64,000 bases of DNA from CAVSJJ01 sp963728395. GTDB lineage: Bacteria > Actinomycetota > Actinomycetes > Actinomycetales > Dermatophilaceae. The stretch is from positions 1 through 64,000 of the forward strand of contig CAVSJJ010000001.1 in NCBI GenBank assembly GCA_963728395.1. Direction: 5' to 3'. Shown piece by piece: positions 38,391 through 47,440 of the stretch; position 1 is the first letter of the stretch, and each line of letters starts with the position of its first letter. Position numbers and translations under genes: made by a program. The notes under the pieces are model-generated. The model did no database searches. It was not told the origin of the DNA and saw nothing but the letters and a program-made list of their open reading frames with translations.

Positions 38391-38509
38391 GGTGCGGGCC
38401 GCTCCCCGGCCCGCCGGACGTCCACCCCACGGTCGCCCTCGGCGGTGTTCGCGCCACCGCCCGGAATGGCGGACGACCAGGCGAGCACCCCGTCCGGCGC
38501 ACCGCGGGG

Positions 38510-41506
38510 TCAGGCGTCGTAGAACACCTGCTCGGCGGCCTGCCGGGCCCGCCGGGCAACCCGTCGGTAGCGCTCGGCGAGCTCCTGACCCGAGCGCGGG
38601 GCCAGCCCGAGGATCCGGGCGATGCCCTCGGCGTCGCGCAGGTCGGTCGGGAGGGCGTCCATCGGCCGTCCCCGGAACAGGCTCCCGGCGTTGCGCATCC
38701 GGGAGGCGAGCCGCCAGGCCTCGGCGAGCGCGGCGGCCGAGGCCTCGTCGAGGATCCCGAGCGCCTCGGCGGCGGCGAGACCCTCGAGCGTCGAGGTCGT
38801 CTGCAGCTCCGGGTTCGCCGCGGCGTGGTCGAGCTGGAGGAGCTGGACGCACCACTCGACGTCGCTCAGCCCCCCGTGGCCGAGCTTGAAGTGGGTCTTG
38901 CGGTCGCCGCCCCGCGGCAGCCGCTCCGCCTCCATCCGGGCCTTGAGGGTCCGGATCTCCCGCACCTGCTCCGGGGCGAGGCCACCGCGCGGCCAGCGGA
39001 TCGGCGCGATGAGCTCGCGGAACCGCTCCCCCAGCTCGGGGTCCCCGGCCACCGGCCGGGCCCGGAGCAGGGCCTGTGCCTCCCAGACGAGGGACCACCG
39101 CTCGTAGTAGTGCCGGTAGGCCGCGAGCGATCGCACAAGGGGGCCGTTCTTGCCCTCCGGGCGCAGCGCGGCGTCGACGTCGAGGACCGGGTCCGGCCCG
39201 GGCCGGCCGAGGAGCGCCATCAGCTCCTTGACGATCTCGCTCGCCTGCTCCTGTGCGGCCGGCTCGTCGACACCGGGCAGCGGGTCGTGGACGAAGACGA
39301 CGTCGGCGTCCGAGCCGTAGCCCTGCTCGCGGCCGCCGAGCCGGCCCATCCCGACGACGAGCAGCCGAGTGAGGGGTGGCGCCCCCGTGCGGGTCTCGAC
39401 CTCGCGCAGGCACACCTCGACGGTCGTCTGGAGCAGCGCCGCCGTCAGGTCGGTCAGGGCGTGCCCGACCCCGTCGAGGGAGAGGGCGCCGGTCAGGTCC
39501 GCGACGGCGATCCGGAACAGCTCCGAGCGGCGGATGCCGCGCGCGGCGTGGATGGCCGACACCGCGTCGTCCTTGCGCCCGGCGGCCGAGCGCATCCGTC
39601 GCTCGATCTCGCCCTGGGCCCGCGGCTGGAGACCGGCGGGGTCGCCGAGGAACTGGACGCACTCGGGGGCGGACTCGAGCAGGTCGGCGGCATACCGGCT
39701 GCGCGCGAGGGTGTGGGCGAGGTTCTCGGCGGCGGACCCCTCGTCGCGCAGCAGCCGGAGGTACCAGTGCGTCGAACCGAGCTCGTCGCTGATCCGGCGG
39801 AAGGCGAGGAGCCCCGCGTCGGGGTCGGCCTCGTCGGCGAACCAGCCGAGCATGACCGGCAGCAGCTGGCGCTGGATGGCGGCCCGGCGGCTGACGCCGT
39901 CGGTGAGTGCCTGGAGATGGCCGAGCGCCCCCCGCGGGTCCCGGTAGCCGAGGGCGGACAGCCGCTCGCGGGCGGCCTCGGGCGTGAGCCGGACCTCGCT
40001 CGTGCTCAGCCGGGCCACCGCGGACAGCAGCGGCCGGTAGAAGATCCGCTCATGCAGCCGCCGGACCTCGCGCGCCTGGGCCCGCCACTCGCGGACGACG
40101 TCCTCGGCGGGGTTCCGGCGGAAGCCGAGCGCCCGGCCGAGCCGGCGCAGGTCCGGGTCCGACGTCGGCATGAGATGGGTGCGGCGCAGCCGCGAGAGCT
40201 GGATGCGGTGCTCGAGGGTGCGCAGCAGCCGGTATGCCGCGTCGAGGACGGTGGCGTCGTCGCGGCCGACGTAGCCCCCGGCGCTGAGCGCCGCGAGCGC
40301 CTCGAGGGTCGTCCGGGAGCGGAGCGAGTCGTCGGCGCGACCGTGGACGAGCTGGAGGAGCTGGACGCTGAACTCGACGTCGCGCAGCCCACCCGGACCG
40401 AGCTTGAGCTGCCGGTCGGCCTCGGCGCTCGGGACGTGCTCCTCGACCCGGCGCCGCATCGCCTGGACGTCGTCGACGAAGTTCTCCCGGGAGGCGGCCT
40501 GCCAGACCATGGGCTGGACGACGGAGAGGTACTCCTCGCCGAGGGCCCGGTCCCCCGCGACCGGACGCGCCTTGAGCAGCGCCTGGAACTCCCACGTCTT
40601 CGCCCAGCGCTCGTAGTAGGCCCGGTGGCTCTCGACGGTGCGTACGAGCGGCCCCTGCTTGCCCTCCGGGCGCAGGGCGGGGTCGACCTGCCACAGCGAC
40701 CCGGCGGACGTCGAGGCGGAGCAGACCCGCATGAGGCGGGTCGCCAGATCGGTCGCGATCGCCAGGGCCTCCTCCTCGGGGACGCCGTCCGCCGGCTCGG
40801 CGACGAAGATGACGTCGACGTCGCTGATGTAGTTCAGCTCGCGGCCCCCGGTCTTGCCCATGGCGATGACGGCGAGGCGGCTGCGCTCGGCCGTCGCGGG
40901 CCCGACGCCCTGCCGGGCGATGACGAGCGCCGCCTCGAGAGCGGCCTCCGCCAGCTCCGCGAGGGCGGCCGCCGTCACCGGCAGGTCACCGACGGGGTCC
41001 TCGCTGGTGAGGTCGAGCGCGGCGATCCCGAGGATCTGCCGGCGGTACTCGATCCGCAGCGCGTCCATCGCCTCGCTCTCGGCGCGACCGCTCACGGCGG
41101 CCACGAGGTCCTCGACGCGCTGCTCGGCGGAGCATCGCTCGGCGGAGGCGGCCGAGGCCCAGTGCTCGGGGTGGGCGACGAGGTGGTCACCGAGCGCCGC
41201 CGAGGCGCCGAGGACCGCGAGCAGCCGCTCCCGCGCCGTTCCGGGGCCGTCGAGGGCCCCGACGAGGGCGTCGCGGTCGGGCAGCGACCGGGCGGCCTCC
41301 ATGACACGGACGAGGCTGAGCAGGGCCAGGTCGGGGTCGGCGACCCGAGCGAGCCCCTGGGAGATGCCGGCCTCCTCGACCCGCTGGGCGTCGTGGACGA
41401 GCGGGGCGAGGGCGGGCTCGTCGAGCAGTGCGTCGGCCCGCCCGGGGTCGGCGAACCCCAGCCGGGTCAGCGCGCCGGGGACGGACTCACCGCGGGGGAC
41501 GCTCAC
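38510..41506 (-). CDS. glnE: Glutamine synthetase adenylyltransferase/deadenylylase
   Basis: A 998-residue bifunctional GlnE with two nucleotidyltransferase domains. The first has GMGKTGGRELNYISDVDV and the second has GMGRLGGREQGYGSDADV, both keeping the paired Asp metal ligands. DPALRPEGKQGPLVR and DAALRPEGKNGPLVR follow each. It would adenylylate and deadenylylate glutamine synthetase according to nitrogen status. The start is the GTG overlapping the glnA2 stop, giving VSVPRGESVPGALTRLGF; the ORF upstream of it overlaps glnA2. The antisense open frame of 1,545 codons is an artefact of composition. Confidence 0.96.
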   Translation of the reverse strand: MSVPRGESVPGALTRLGFADPGRADALLDEPALAPLVHDAQRVEEAGISQGLARVADPDLALLSLVRVMEAARSLPDRDALVGALDGPGTARERLLAVLGASAALGDHLVAHPEHWASAASAERCSAEQRVEDLVAAVSGRAESEAMDALRIEYRRQILGIAALDLTSEDPVGDLPVTAAALAELAEAALEAALVIARQGVGPATAERSRLAVIAMGKTGGRELNYISDVDVIFVAEPADGVPEEEALAIATDLATRLMRVCSASTSAGSLWQVDPALRPEGKQGPLVRTVESHRAYYERWAKTWEFQALLKARPVAGDRALGEEYLSVVQPMVWQAASRENFVDDVQAMRRRVEEHVPSAEADRQLKLGPGGLRDVEFSVQLLQLVHGRADDSLRSRTTLEALAALSAGGYVGRDDATVLDAAYRLLRTLEHRIQLSRLRRTHLMPTSDPDLRRLGRALGFRRNPAEDVVREWRAQAREVRRLHERIFYRPLLSAVARLSTSEVRLTPEAARERLSALGYRDPRGALGHLQALTDGVSRRAAIQRQLLPVMLGWFADEADPDAGLLAFRRISDELGSTHWYLRLLRDEGSAAENLAHTLARSRYAADLLESAPECVQFLGDPAGLQPRAQGEIERRMRSAAGRKDDAVSAIHAARGIRRSELFRIAVADLTGALSLDGVGHALTDLTAALLQTTVEVCLREVETRTGAPPLTRLLVVGMGRLGGREQGYGSDADVVFVHDPLPGVDEPAAQEQASEIVKELMALLGRPGPDPVLDVDAALRPEGKNGPLVRSLAAYRHYYERWSLVWEAQALLRARPVAGDPELGERFRELIAPIRWPRGGLAPEQVREIRTLKARMEAERLPRGGDRKTHFKLGHGGLSDVEWCVQLLQLDHAAANPELQTTSTLEGLAAAEALGILDEASAAALAEAWRLASRMRNAGSLFRGRPMDALPTDLRDAEGIARILGLAPRSGQELAERYRRVARRARQAAEQVFYDA

Positions 41507-42840
41507 AGCCTGGGAAGGTAACGCTCCAGCTCGAAGGCCGTCACCTGGTTGCGGTAGTCGTCCCACTCGGCGCGCTTGTTGCGGAGGAAGAAGTCGAAGA
41601 CGTGCTCACCGAGCGTCTCGGCGACGAGCTCGCTCGACTCCATCGCCGCGATCGCCCCATGGAGCGAGGATGGCAGCGGCTTGATGCCCATGGCCCGCCG
41701 CTCACCGTCGGTCAGGCCCCACACGTCGTCCTCCGCCTCCGGCGGCAGCTCGTAGCCCTTCTCGATGCCCTGGAGACCGGCCGAGAGGATGACGGCATAC
41801 GCGAGGTAGGGGTTGCACGCCGCGTCGAGGGTGCGCACCTCGATCCGGGTGCTGTTGCCCTTGCTCGGCTTGTACATCGGGACCCGCACCATGGCCGAGC
41901 GGTTGTTGTGACCCCAGGTGAGATGGGCCGGGGCCTCGCCGCCGCCCCACAGCCGCTTGTAGCTGTTGACCCACTGGTTCGTCACGGCCGTGATCTCCGA
42001 CCCGTGGGTGATCAGGCCGGCGATGAACTGCCGGGCCGTCTTGGACAGCTGGTAGGGCGCGCCGGGCTCGTAGAACGCGTTGGTGTCGCCCTCGAAGAGC
42101 GAGACGTGGGTGTGCATGCCGGAGCCGGGATGCTCGGCGAAGACCTTCGGCATGAACGTCGCGTAGACGCCCTGCTCGAGCGCGACCTCCTTGATGACGG
42201 TGCGGAAGGTCATGATGTTGTCGGCCATCGTCAGCGCGTCGGCGTAGCGCAGGTCGATCTCGTTCTGGCCGGGCCCACCCTCGTGGTGGCTGAACTCGAC
42301 GGAGATGCCCATCGACTCGAGCATCGTGATCGCGGCCCGCCGGAAGTCGTGGGCGGTCCCGTGTGGGACGTGCTCGAAGTACCCGGCGGCGTCGACCGGC
42401 CGCGGGGGCTGACCCGGCTCGAAGCCCCGCTCGAGGAGGAAGAACTCGATCTCCGGGTGGGTGTAGAAGGTGAAGCCCAGGTCGGCGGCGCGGGTGAGGG
42501 CCCGCTGGAGGACATGACGCGGGTCGGCCATGCTCGGCGTGCCGTCCGGCAGGGTGATGTCACAGAACATCCGCGCGGTGCCCGGCGCGTCCCCGCGCCA
42601 CGGGAGGACCTGGAAGGTCGACGGGTCCGGGTGGGCCAGCATGTCGGCCTCGAAGACGCGGGCGAACCCCTCGATCGCCGAGCCGTCGAAGCCGATCCCC
42701 TCGGTGAAGGCGCCCTCGAGCTCGGCCGGGGCGACGGCGACCGACTTCAGCGTGCCGAGGACGTCGGTGAACCAGAGCCGGACGAACCGGATGTCCCGTT
42801 CCTCGATGGTTCGGAGGACGTACTCCTGCTGTCGATCCAT
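41503..42840 (-). CDS. glnA2: Type I glutamine synthetase, GlnA2 class
   Basis: A 445-residue glutamine synthetase. Motifs are GFDGSAIEGF, EIEFFL (metal Glu), GPGQNEIDLRYADAL, FMPKVFAEHPGSGMHTHVS, the ATP-binding KPSKGNSTRIEVR and the C-terminal ELERYLPRL. Position beside glnE and length match the actinobacterial GlnA2. A GYELPPE stretch aligns with the adenylylation loop (NLYDLPP in the enterobacterial enzyme), so regulation by GlnE cannot be ruled out. The ATG at 42840 is preferred to one at 42849. Confidence 0.94.
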   Translation of the reverse strand: MDRQQEYVLRTIEERDIRFVRLWFTDVLGTLKSVAVAPAELEGAFTEGIGFDGSAIEGFARVFEADMLAHPDPSTFQVLPWRGDAPGTARMFCDITLPDGTPSMADPRHVLQRALTRAADLGFTFYTHPEIEFFLLERGFEPGQPPRPVDAAGYFEHVPHGTAHDFRRAAITMLESMGISVEFSHHEGGPGQNEIDLRYADALTMADNIMTFRTVIKEVALEQGVYATFMPKVFAEHPGSGMHTHVSLFEGDTNAFYEPGAPYQLSKTARQFIAGLITHGSEITAVTNQWVNSYKRLWGGGEAPAHLTWGHNNRSAMVRVPMYKPSKGNSTRIEVRTLDAACNPYLAYAVILSAGLQGIEKGYELPPEAEDDVWGLTDGERRAMGIKPLPSSLHGAIAAMESSELVAETLGEHVFDFFLRNKRAEWDDYRNQVTAFELERYLPRL

Positions 42841-42907
42841 GGCCCGCATCCTGCCCTATCCGTGTTTCGGCCCGGTAACCCCCAGCCCTCCCCCGCGCCG
42901 CTCACGC

Positions 42908-42932
42908 ACTTTCCCGCCTGAGGCGGGAAAGT
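42908..42932. repeat. Perfect 12-base-arm palindrome
   Basis: ACTTTCCCGCCT, one base, AGGCGGGAAAGT. It is an uninterrupted hairpin between glnA2 and the secreted protease gene. It is immediately followed by a second perfect hairpin. A partial match (CACTTTCCCGCC) occurs at about 32206-32217. Confidence 0.8.
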
Positions 42933-42969
42933 GGCACTTCACCCTGGAACATTCCCCGGGTGAAGTGCC
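42933..42969. repeat. Second perfect hairpin adjoining the first
   Basis: GGCACTTCACCC (42933-42944) pairs fully with GGGTGAAGTGCC (42958-42969) across a 13-base loop. The two hairpins abut without a spare base. Confidence 0.8.
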
Positions 42970-43014
42970 AGGTTCCGGGGTGAGGTGGGGCCGGTATGGC
43001 GCGCCACGACGCCA

Positions 43015-43046
43015 CACGGCCCCGGCGGTCTCCCGCCGGGGCCGTG
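43015..43046 (-). terminator. Probable terminator hairpin after secreted M6 protease
   Basis: A 14-base stem (CACGGCCCCGGCGG / CCGCCGGGGCCGTG) with a TCTC loop lies about 40 bases past the protease stop codon. There is no clear T-run, which is common for terminators in high-GC actinobacteria. Confidence 0.6.
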
Positions 43047-43083
43047 GGTCATCGCGGCACTGCGATGGCGCTGACCTACGGTG

Positions 43084-45387
43084 CTACGACCGCGGCCACT
43101 GGACCCGAAGGGTCATGTTGTCGCCGTGCTGGGCCCGGACGATGATCTTCACGCCCGAGGCGGCGACCTTCGTCGACGCCTGCGGGTTGTCCGCCGTCCA
43201 GTACTTGTTGGCGTAGGCGTCCCAGAACATCGGGATGCCCGGGCGCGACGGCACGGTCATCTTGATGCCGTTGTGGTGGAAGGACACCGCGTCGGTGCGC
43301 TCCTTGCCGAACGTGGCGTCGAAGGGCTGACGACGGTTGCTCAGCTGGTAGCCGTCGCTGAAAACCATGTTCGCCGGCCGCGCGTCGACGGGGAGCACCT
43401 GGCCGCCACCGGGGTGGGCGGAGGTGTTGTTGTCGCCGTACTCGCCGTTGGCGAACCACACGAGCAGACCGTTCTGGTACGGGAACCGCTCGACCCAGTT
43501 CGGCTTCGTGTTGAGCCAGCCGAAGTTGTACGGGCCGGTGCGCAGCGTGTCGTCGTAGCCGGCGTAGACCCGGTTCTCGGCGAGGTAGTACTGCGGCACG
43601 GTCTCGGAGGTCGTCCCGCCCATCCGGCTCCAGCCGTCGGCGGTCCAGCCGTTGTCGCCGTTCTCGACGTCGTCACTGAAGACGGTGGACCCGTCGGCGG
43701 TGATGGTGATGTCGTCGATGAACGGGCCCTTGTAGTGGACGCCGCCATCGGTGGCGTACCGGAACCGGAACATCACCGACTGTCCGGCCCACGGGGTGAG
43801 GTCCCACGTCTTCTGCGACCACGAGGTGCCGTCCTCACCGGTGATGGGGTCACCGGCGTCGGTCCACGAGGTCCCGCCGTCGGTGCTCACCTCGCCGTAG
43901 AGGTAGTCGTAGTCCGTCTCGATCTCGTACCACAGCCACGCCGACACCGACGCCGTGCTGGCCCCGGAGAGGTCGATGCTGCGGGTCAGGGTCGAGTTGA
44001 GGCCGTCCGCGGAGCCGCCCCACCACTCACTGCTGCCGCTGTGCGGGGTGTTGTAGTCCGTCGTCACGGTCTTGTCCGGCAGGGTGACGACGAGGGCCTG
44101 TGGGCGATTCCTCGCGTCACGGTCGGCCGGGCCGAGCCGGACGGTCTTGTTCTCGCCGTAGTCGACGGTCTGGTAGTCGAGCCAGCCGAGCTGGAGCTTC
44201 TCCCAGGCGCCCATGTTCCCCGGGGTGGTGCCGATGGCCCACCCGCCGTGGTTGAGCCAGGAGCCGGAGCTCATCAGCGTCCAGAACCCGGTGCTGTTCT
44301 CGCCACCGCCGGTGTCGTAGAGGTCGGGCAGACCGAGGTCGTGGCCGAACTCGTGGGCGAAGACGCCGAGGCCGCCGTTCTCGGGCTCGGTCGTATAGTC
44401 GCCGATCCACATGCCGGTGTCGCCGATCGGCACGCCACCGAGGAGGTTCCCGTCCGGACCGGTCTTGCCGATGTTGGTCGAGTAGGCGTACCAGCGGTGC
44501 GACCAGATGGCGTCCTCGCCCTCGGCGCCGCCGCCGGCCTCCTCGCCCTCTCCGGCGTGGATGGCCTGGAAGTGGTCGATGTAGCCGTCCGGCTCGTTGA
44601 AGTTGCCGTCGCCGTCGTAGTCGTAGCGGTCGACCTGGTCGAACTGCTTGAGGTAGTCGGCGATCTGGCCGTCGTCCTTGCCCTGGGCCTTCTGGTCGTC
44701 GTACCAGGCCTGGGCGGTGTCCCTGACGTAGTTCCAGTAGCCGTCGGACTCGCGGATGCTGTTCGAGCCGTAGCGCGCCTCGTTGTAGGGCACCTGGACC
44801 CAGTCGGAGACGTCGCCCTTGGCGAGGAACCGACCGTTCGACAGCGTGGTGTAGAAGTCCTTGAAGGACTCACCGGCGCCGAACATCATGTTCTCGTAGT
44901 GCGCCTTGTTGAAGTTCGGCAGCCAGAACGTGCTGTTGTCGGCCTCCGGGCCGCTGCTCCAGCCGCGCACCGGCTCGGGGATCTGGTTGTGGACCGGACC
45001 GGCGTCGCCGCCCGTCCGCGGGTCGGTCTTGTCCCCGAAGTCGGTGAGGACGGTGAAGATGCTCTCCTCGCGCTCCACGGGATAGCTCACGTAGCGGTTC
45101 TTCTTCTTGTGGCCATCGGCGTCGGCACCTCCGGCGAGCGTGATGACGCGTTGGCCTCCACGGACCTCCGTCGTCGCCTCGCCGTTGACGAGCTTGGTGA
45201 CGGCCTCCTCACGCAGCTTGCGCTGCGCGTCTCCCAGGGGGTTCGGCAGGTCGTGCTTGCGGTTCGCGCCAACCGGGTCAGAGACCTGCGGCTGGGGCTT
45301 CGCGATCGCGGGGCCGGAGCCCAACGTGACCGCGAGTGCAGCGGCGGCGACTCCAGCGATCGTCGCCACCCGTCCTCTGTGGTTCAT
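43084..45387 (-). CDS. Secreted M6 metalloprotease (immune inhibitor A-like)
   Basis: A 767-residue exported zinc protease. The N-terminus is a Sec-type signal peptide (NHRGRVATIAG, hydrophobic core AAAALAVTLGS, cleavage probably after AIA near residue 29). The catalytic motif HEFGHDLGLPDLYD starts at residue 345; a DYDGDGNFNEPDGYID calcium-type loop lies before it. Downstream are an Asp/Gly/Trp-rich beta domain (DLSGASTASVSAWLWYE, WDLTPWAGQSVMFRFRY) like the jelly-roll of InhA proteases, and a C-terminal beta region. The ATG follows GAGGGA. It differs from the cytosolic-looking M6 protein at 8627 in having a signal peptide and lacking the Lys/Glu tail. Confidence 0.92.
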   Translation of the reverse strand: MNHRGRVATIAGVAAAALAVTLGSGPAIAKPQPQVSDPVGANRKHDLPNPLGDAQRKLREEAVTKLVNGEATTEVRGGQRVITLAGGADADGHKKKNRYVSYPVEREESIFTVLTDFGDKTDPRTGGDAGPVHNQIPEPVRGWSSGPEADNSTFWLPNFNKAHYENMMFGAGESFKDFYTTLSNGRFLAKGDVSDWVQVPYNEARYGSNSIRESDGYWNYVRDTAQAWYDDQKAQGKDDGQIADYLKQFDQVDRYDYDGDGNFNEPDGYIDHFQAIHAGEGEEAGGGAEGEDAIWSHRWYAYSTNIGKTGPDGNLLGGVPIGDTGMWIGDYTTEPENGGLGVFAHEFGHDLGLPDLYDTGGGENSTGFWTLMSSGSWLNHGGWAIGTTPGNMGAWEKLQLGWLDYQTVDYGENKTVRLGPADRDARNRPQALVVTLPDKTVTTDYNTPHSGSSEWWGGSADGLNSTLTRSIDLSGASTASVSAWLWYEIETDYDYLYGEVSTDGGTSWTDAGDPITGEDGTSWSQKTWDLTPWAGQSVMFRFRYATDGGVHYKGPFIDDITITADGSTVFSDDVENGDNGWTADGWSRMGGTTSETVPQYYLAENRVYAGYDDTLRTGPYNFGWLNTKPNWVERFPYQNGLLVWFANGEYGDNNTSAHPGGGQVLPVDARPANMVFSDGYQLSNRRQPFDATFGKERTDAVSFHHNGIKMTVPSRPGIPMFWDAYANKYWTADNPQASTKVAASGVKIIVRAQHGDNMTLRVQWPRS

Positions 45388-45545
45388 CCTGTCCCTCACT
45401 TAGTCTCCCTGCCGTCCTTTGTGTCGGCTGGGCGTTTCGTGAATGTTCTCCGGATCCGGAGCAACCCGGACAACCTAACCGGACCGGCGAGGATCGGCGC
45501 GTTGAAGCGGGCCCGAATTCCGGCGACGGCCCGGAGCGGCCCGCC

Positions 45546-45551
45546 TAGGAT
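45546..45551 (+). promoter_or_regulatory. -10 box of panB (leaderless)
   Basis: TAGGAT, 6 bases before the panB ATG at 45558; no ribosome binding site is present. Confidence 0.5.
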
Positions 45552-45557
45552 TGCCGC

Positions 45558-46436
45558 ATGACCGAGCCAGCGAGCCCGTCCACCCCCGGCCCCGAGACCA
45601 CCGCGCCCTACGGCACGGGCGTCCAGGCCGCCCCACAGCGGCGCGTCCGGATCCCCCATCTGCTCCAGATGAAGGAGCGCGGAGAGCGGTGGGCGATGCT
45701 CACGGCATACGACATGTATGCCGCGGAGATCTTCGACGAGGCCGGCATCCCCGTCCTTCTCGTCGGCGACTCCGCCGGCAACAACGTCTACGGCTTCGAG
45801 ACGACAGTCCCGGTCACGGTGGACCACCTCGTGCCGCTGTGCCGCGCCGTCACCCAGGCGGCGAAGCACGCCATGGTCGTCGCCGACCTGCCCTTCGGCT
45901 CCTACCAGGCCAGCCCGCAGCAGGCCCTCGCGACGGCCACCCGCTTCATGAAGGAGGGCATGGCCCACGCGGTCAAGCTCGAGGGGGGCCGGGCCATGGT
46001 CCCCGAGATCGAGCTGCTCGTCCGGGCCGGCATCCCCGTCATGGGACACATCGGCTTCACCCCGCAGAGCGAGCACGTCCTGGGCGGCTACAAGGTGCAG
46101 GGCCGCGGCGACCACGCCGAGAAGATCCTCGACGACGCCGTCGCGCTCGAGGAGGCCGGCTGCTTCGCGATCGTCATGGAGATGGTCCCCGCCCCCGTCG
46201 CCGAGCGGATCACCAAGACCGTGGGCATCCCGACGATCGGCATCGGCGCCGGGCCGCACTGCGACGCCCAGGTCCTCGTCTGGCAGGACATGGCCGGTCT
46301 GCGGGGCGGGCGGGCCCCCCGGTTCGTCAAGAAGTACGCCGACCTGCGCGGCGTCCTCGGCGAGGCCGCCAAGGCGTATGCCGCCGACGTCGCCGCGGGG
46401 ACCTTCCCCGACCTCGAGCACTCGTTCGAGGCCTGA
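45558..46436 (+). CDS. panB: 3-methyl-2-oxobutanoate hydroxymethyltransferase
   Basis: A 292-residue TIM-barrel enzyme making ketopantoate for pantothenate and CoA synthesis, using methylene-tetrahydrofolate. MLTAYDMYAAEIFDEAGIPV, VGDSAGNNVYGF, DLPFGSYQASPQQALATA, HIGFTPQSEH and IGIGAGPHCDAQVLV are all present. A proline-rich N-terminal extension of about 30 residues precedes the domain. The gene begins at an ATG 6 bases after a TAGGAT box. A methyltransferase gene follows 10 bases downstream. Confidence 0.97.
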   Translation: MTEPASPSTPGPETTAPYGTGVQAAPQRRVRIPHLLQMKERGERWAMLTAYDMYAAEIFDEAGIPVLLVGDSAGNNVYGFETTVPVTVDHLVPLCRAVTQAAKHAMVVADLPFGSYQASPQQALATATRFMKEGMAHAVKLEGGRAMVPEIELLVRAGIPVMGHIGFTPQSEHVLGGYKVQGRGDHAEKILDDAVALEEAGCFAIVMEMVPAPVAERITKTVGIPTIGIGAGPHCDAQVLVWQDMAGLRGGRAPRFVKKYADLRGVLGEAAKAYAADVAAGTFPDLEHSFEA

Positions 46437-46445
46437 GCGCCGCCG

Positions 46446-47126
46446 ATGTCCGACACCGTCATGACGAACTCTTCCGACGAGCAGCGCCCCCCCTTCGACC
46501 ACGTTCCGCCGGTCGACCCGTTCACCCGATGGAGCGAGATCGCCGACGGCTCGGGCGGCGCCGCGGCATACCAGCGGCGGTTCGACCGCCTCGAGGAGTC
46601 CGGCGTCGACGTCCACGGTGAGGCCCGGCTCGTCGCCTCGCTCGTCGCACCACCGGCGCGGGTGCTCGACGCCGGCTGCGGCACCGGCCGGGTCGCGACG
46701 GCCCTTGCCCGGTTCGGCTACCGCTGCACCGGGGTCGACGCCGACCTCGAGATGGTCCGGGTGGCCCGGGCCCGCGACCGGGTCACGCCGTTCATCCATG
46801 CGGACCTGGCCTCGCTCTACCTGCGCAGCCAGGCCTTCGACGTCGTCGTCCTGGCCGGCAACGTCATCCCGCTCCTCGCGCCGGGCGCACTCATCCCGGC
46901 CGTCGAGCGCCTCGTCGCCCACCTGACGCTCGGGGGCGTCGTCGTTGCCGGGTTCGGGCTCGACGAGGCGCATCTGCCGCCCGGCTGCCCCGTGACGCCG
47001 CTCGAGGCCTACGACGCCGCGATGTCGTCGGCCGGCCTCGTCCTCGACGAGCGGTGGTCGACGTGGGAGAAGGACAGCTGGACGCCTGGTGACGGGTACG
47101 CCGTCTCGGTGCACGGCCGGCCCTGA
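46446..47126 (+). CDS. SAM-dependent class I methyltransferase
   Basis: A 226-residue Rossmann-fold methyltransferase. Motif I is VLDAGCGTGRVATALA, followed by GVDADLEMVRVARAR (acidic motif II) and FDVVVLAGNVIPLL. The substrate is unknown. It starts 10 bases after panB and is probably cotranscribed. A Trp-rich end (RWSTWEKDSWTPGDGYAVSV) is unlike common small-molecule methyltransferases and does not point to a family. Confidence 0.85.
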   Translation: MSDTVMTNSSDEQRPPFDHVPPVDPFTRWSEIADGSGGAAAYQRRFDRLEESGVDVHGEARLVASLVAPPARVLDAGCGTGRVATALARFGYRCTGVDADLEMVRVARARDRVTPFIHADLASLYLRSQAFDVVVLAGNVIPLLAPGALIPAVERLVAHLTLGGVVVAGFGLDEAHLPPGCPVTPLEAYDAAMSSAGLVLDERWSTWEKDSWTPGDGYAVSVHGRP

Positions 47127-47181
47127 CCGCTTCGCGGGCCCCGACGGCCGCGCGGGGCCCGGGCCGACGCCCCAGGGACCG

Positions 47182-47367
47182 TCAGTCCTTCTCGCCCTCG
47201 TTCCAGCGACGATCCTCCTCGTCCCACGCCTCGGTCTTCTCCCGGGCGGTCTGGAGCGCCCGTCCGGCCTCCTCGGCGCTGTCGTACGGGCCCATGACGT
47301 TGGAGTTCTGGCCCCGGGTCTCGTCGGTCTCGACCTCCCCGGTGTCGACGTTGTACCAATAGGCCAT
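47182..47367 (-). CDS. Small SPOR-like conserved actinobacterial protein
   Basis: A 61-residue protein, MAYWYNVDTGEVETDETRGQ at the start and then VMGPYDSAEEAGRALQTARE. The YWYNVDTG...GPYDS.EEA pattern resembles a minimal SPOR-type fold. Short proteins of this type are widespread in actinobacteria and are often misnamed as methionine aminopeptidase because they lie beside map, as here. Function unknown. The ATG at 47367 has a GGAGC site; the frame upstream is not conserved. Divergent from map. Confidence 0.75.
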   Translation of the reverse strand: MAYWYNVDTGEVETDETRGQNSNVMGPYDSAEEAGRALQTAREKTEAWDEEDRRWNEGEKD

Positions 47368-47427
47368 CGAGGGTGCTCCTTCGCCGTCCGGGCCGGGAGG
47401 TCGGTTCGCGCCACCGGCATCGCTGCC

Positions 47428-47433
47428 TAGACT
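47428..47433 (+). promoter_or_regulatory. -10 box of map (leaderless)
   Basis: TAGACT, 7 bases before the map ATG at 47441. The start codon itself lies inside a GTATGCCG copy of the dispersed octamer. Confidence 0.55.
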
Positions 47434-47440
47434 CCACCGT

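Noticed and set aside
36884..41521. A plus-strand open frame of 1,545 codons
   Set aside because: It lies antisense to hisC, hisD and glnE, all of which have clear family motifs. The translation is Gly/Arg/Asp/Glu-rich without domains, a typical artefact of high GC content.
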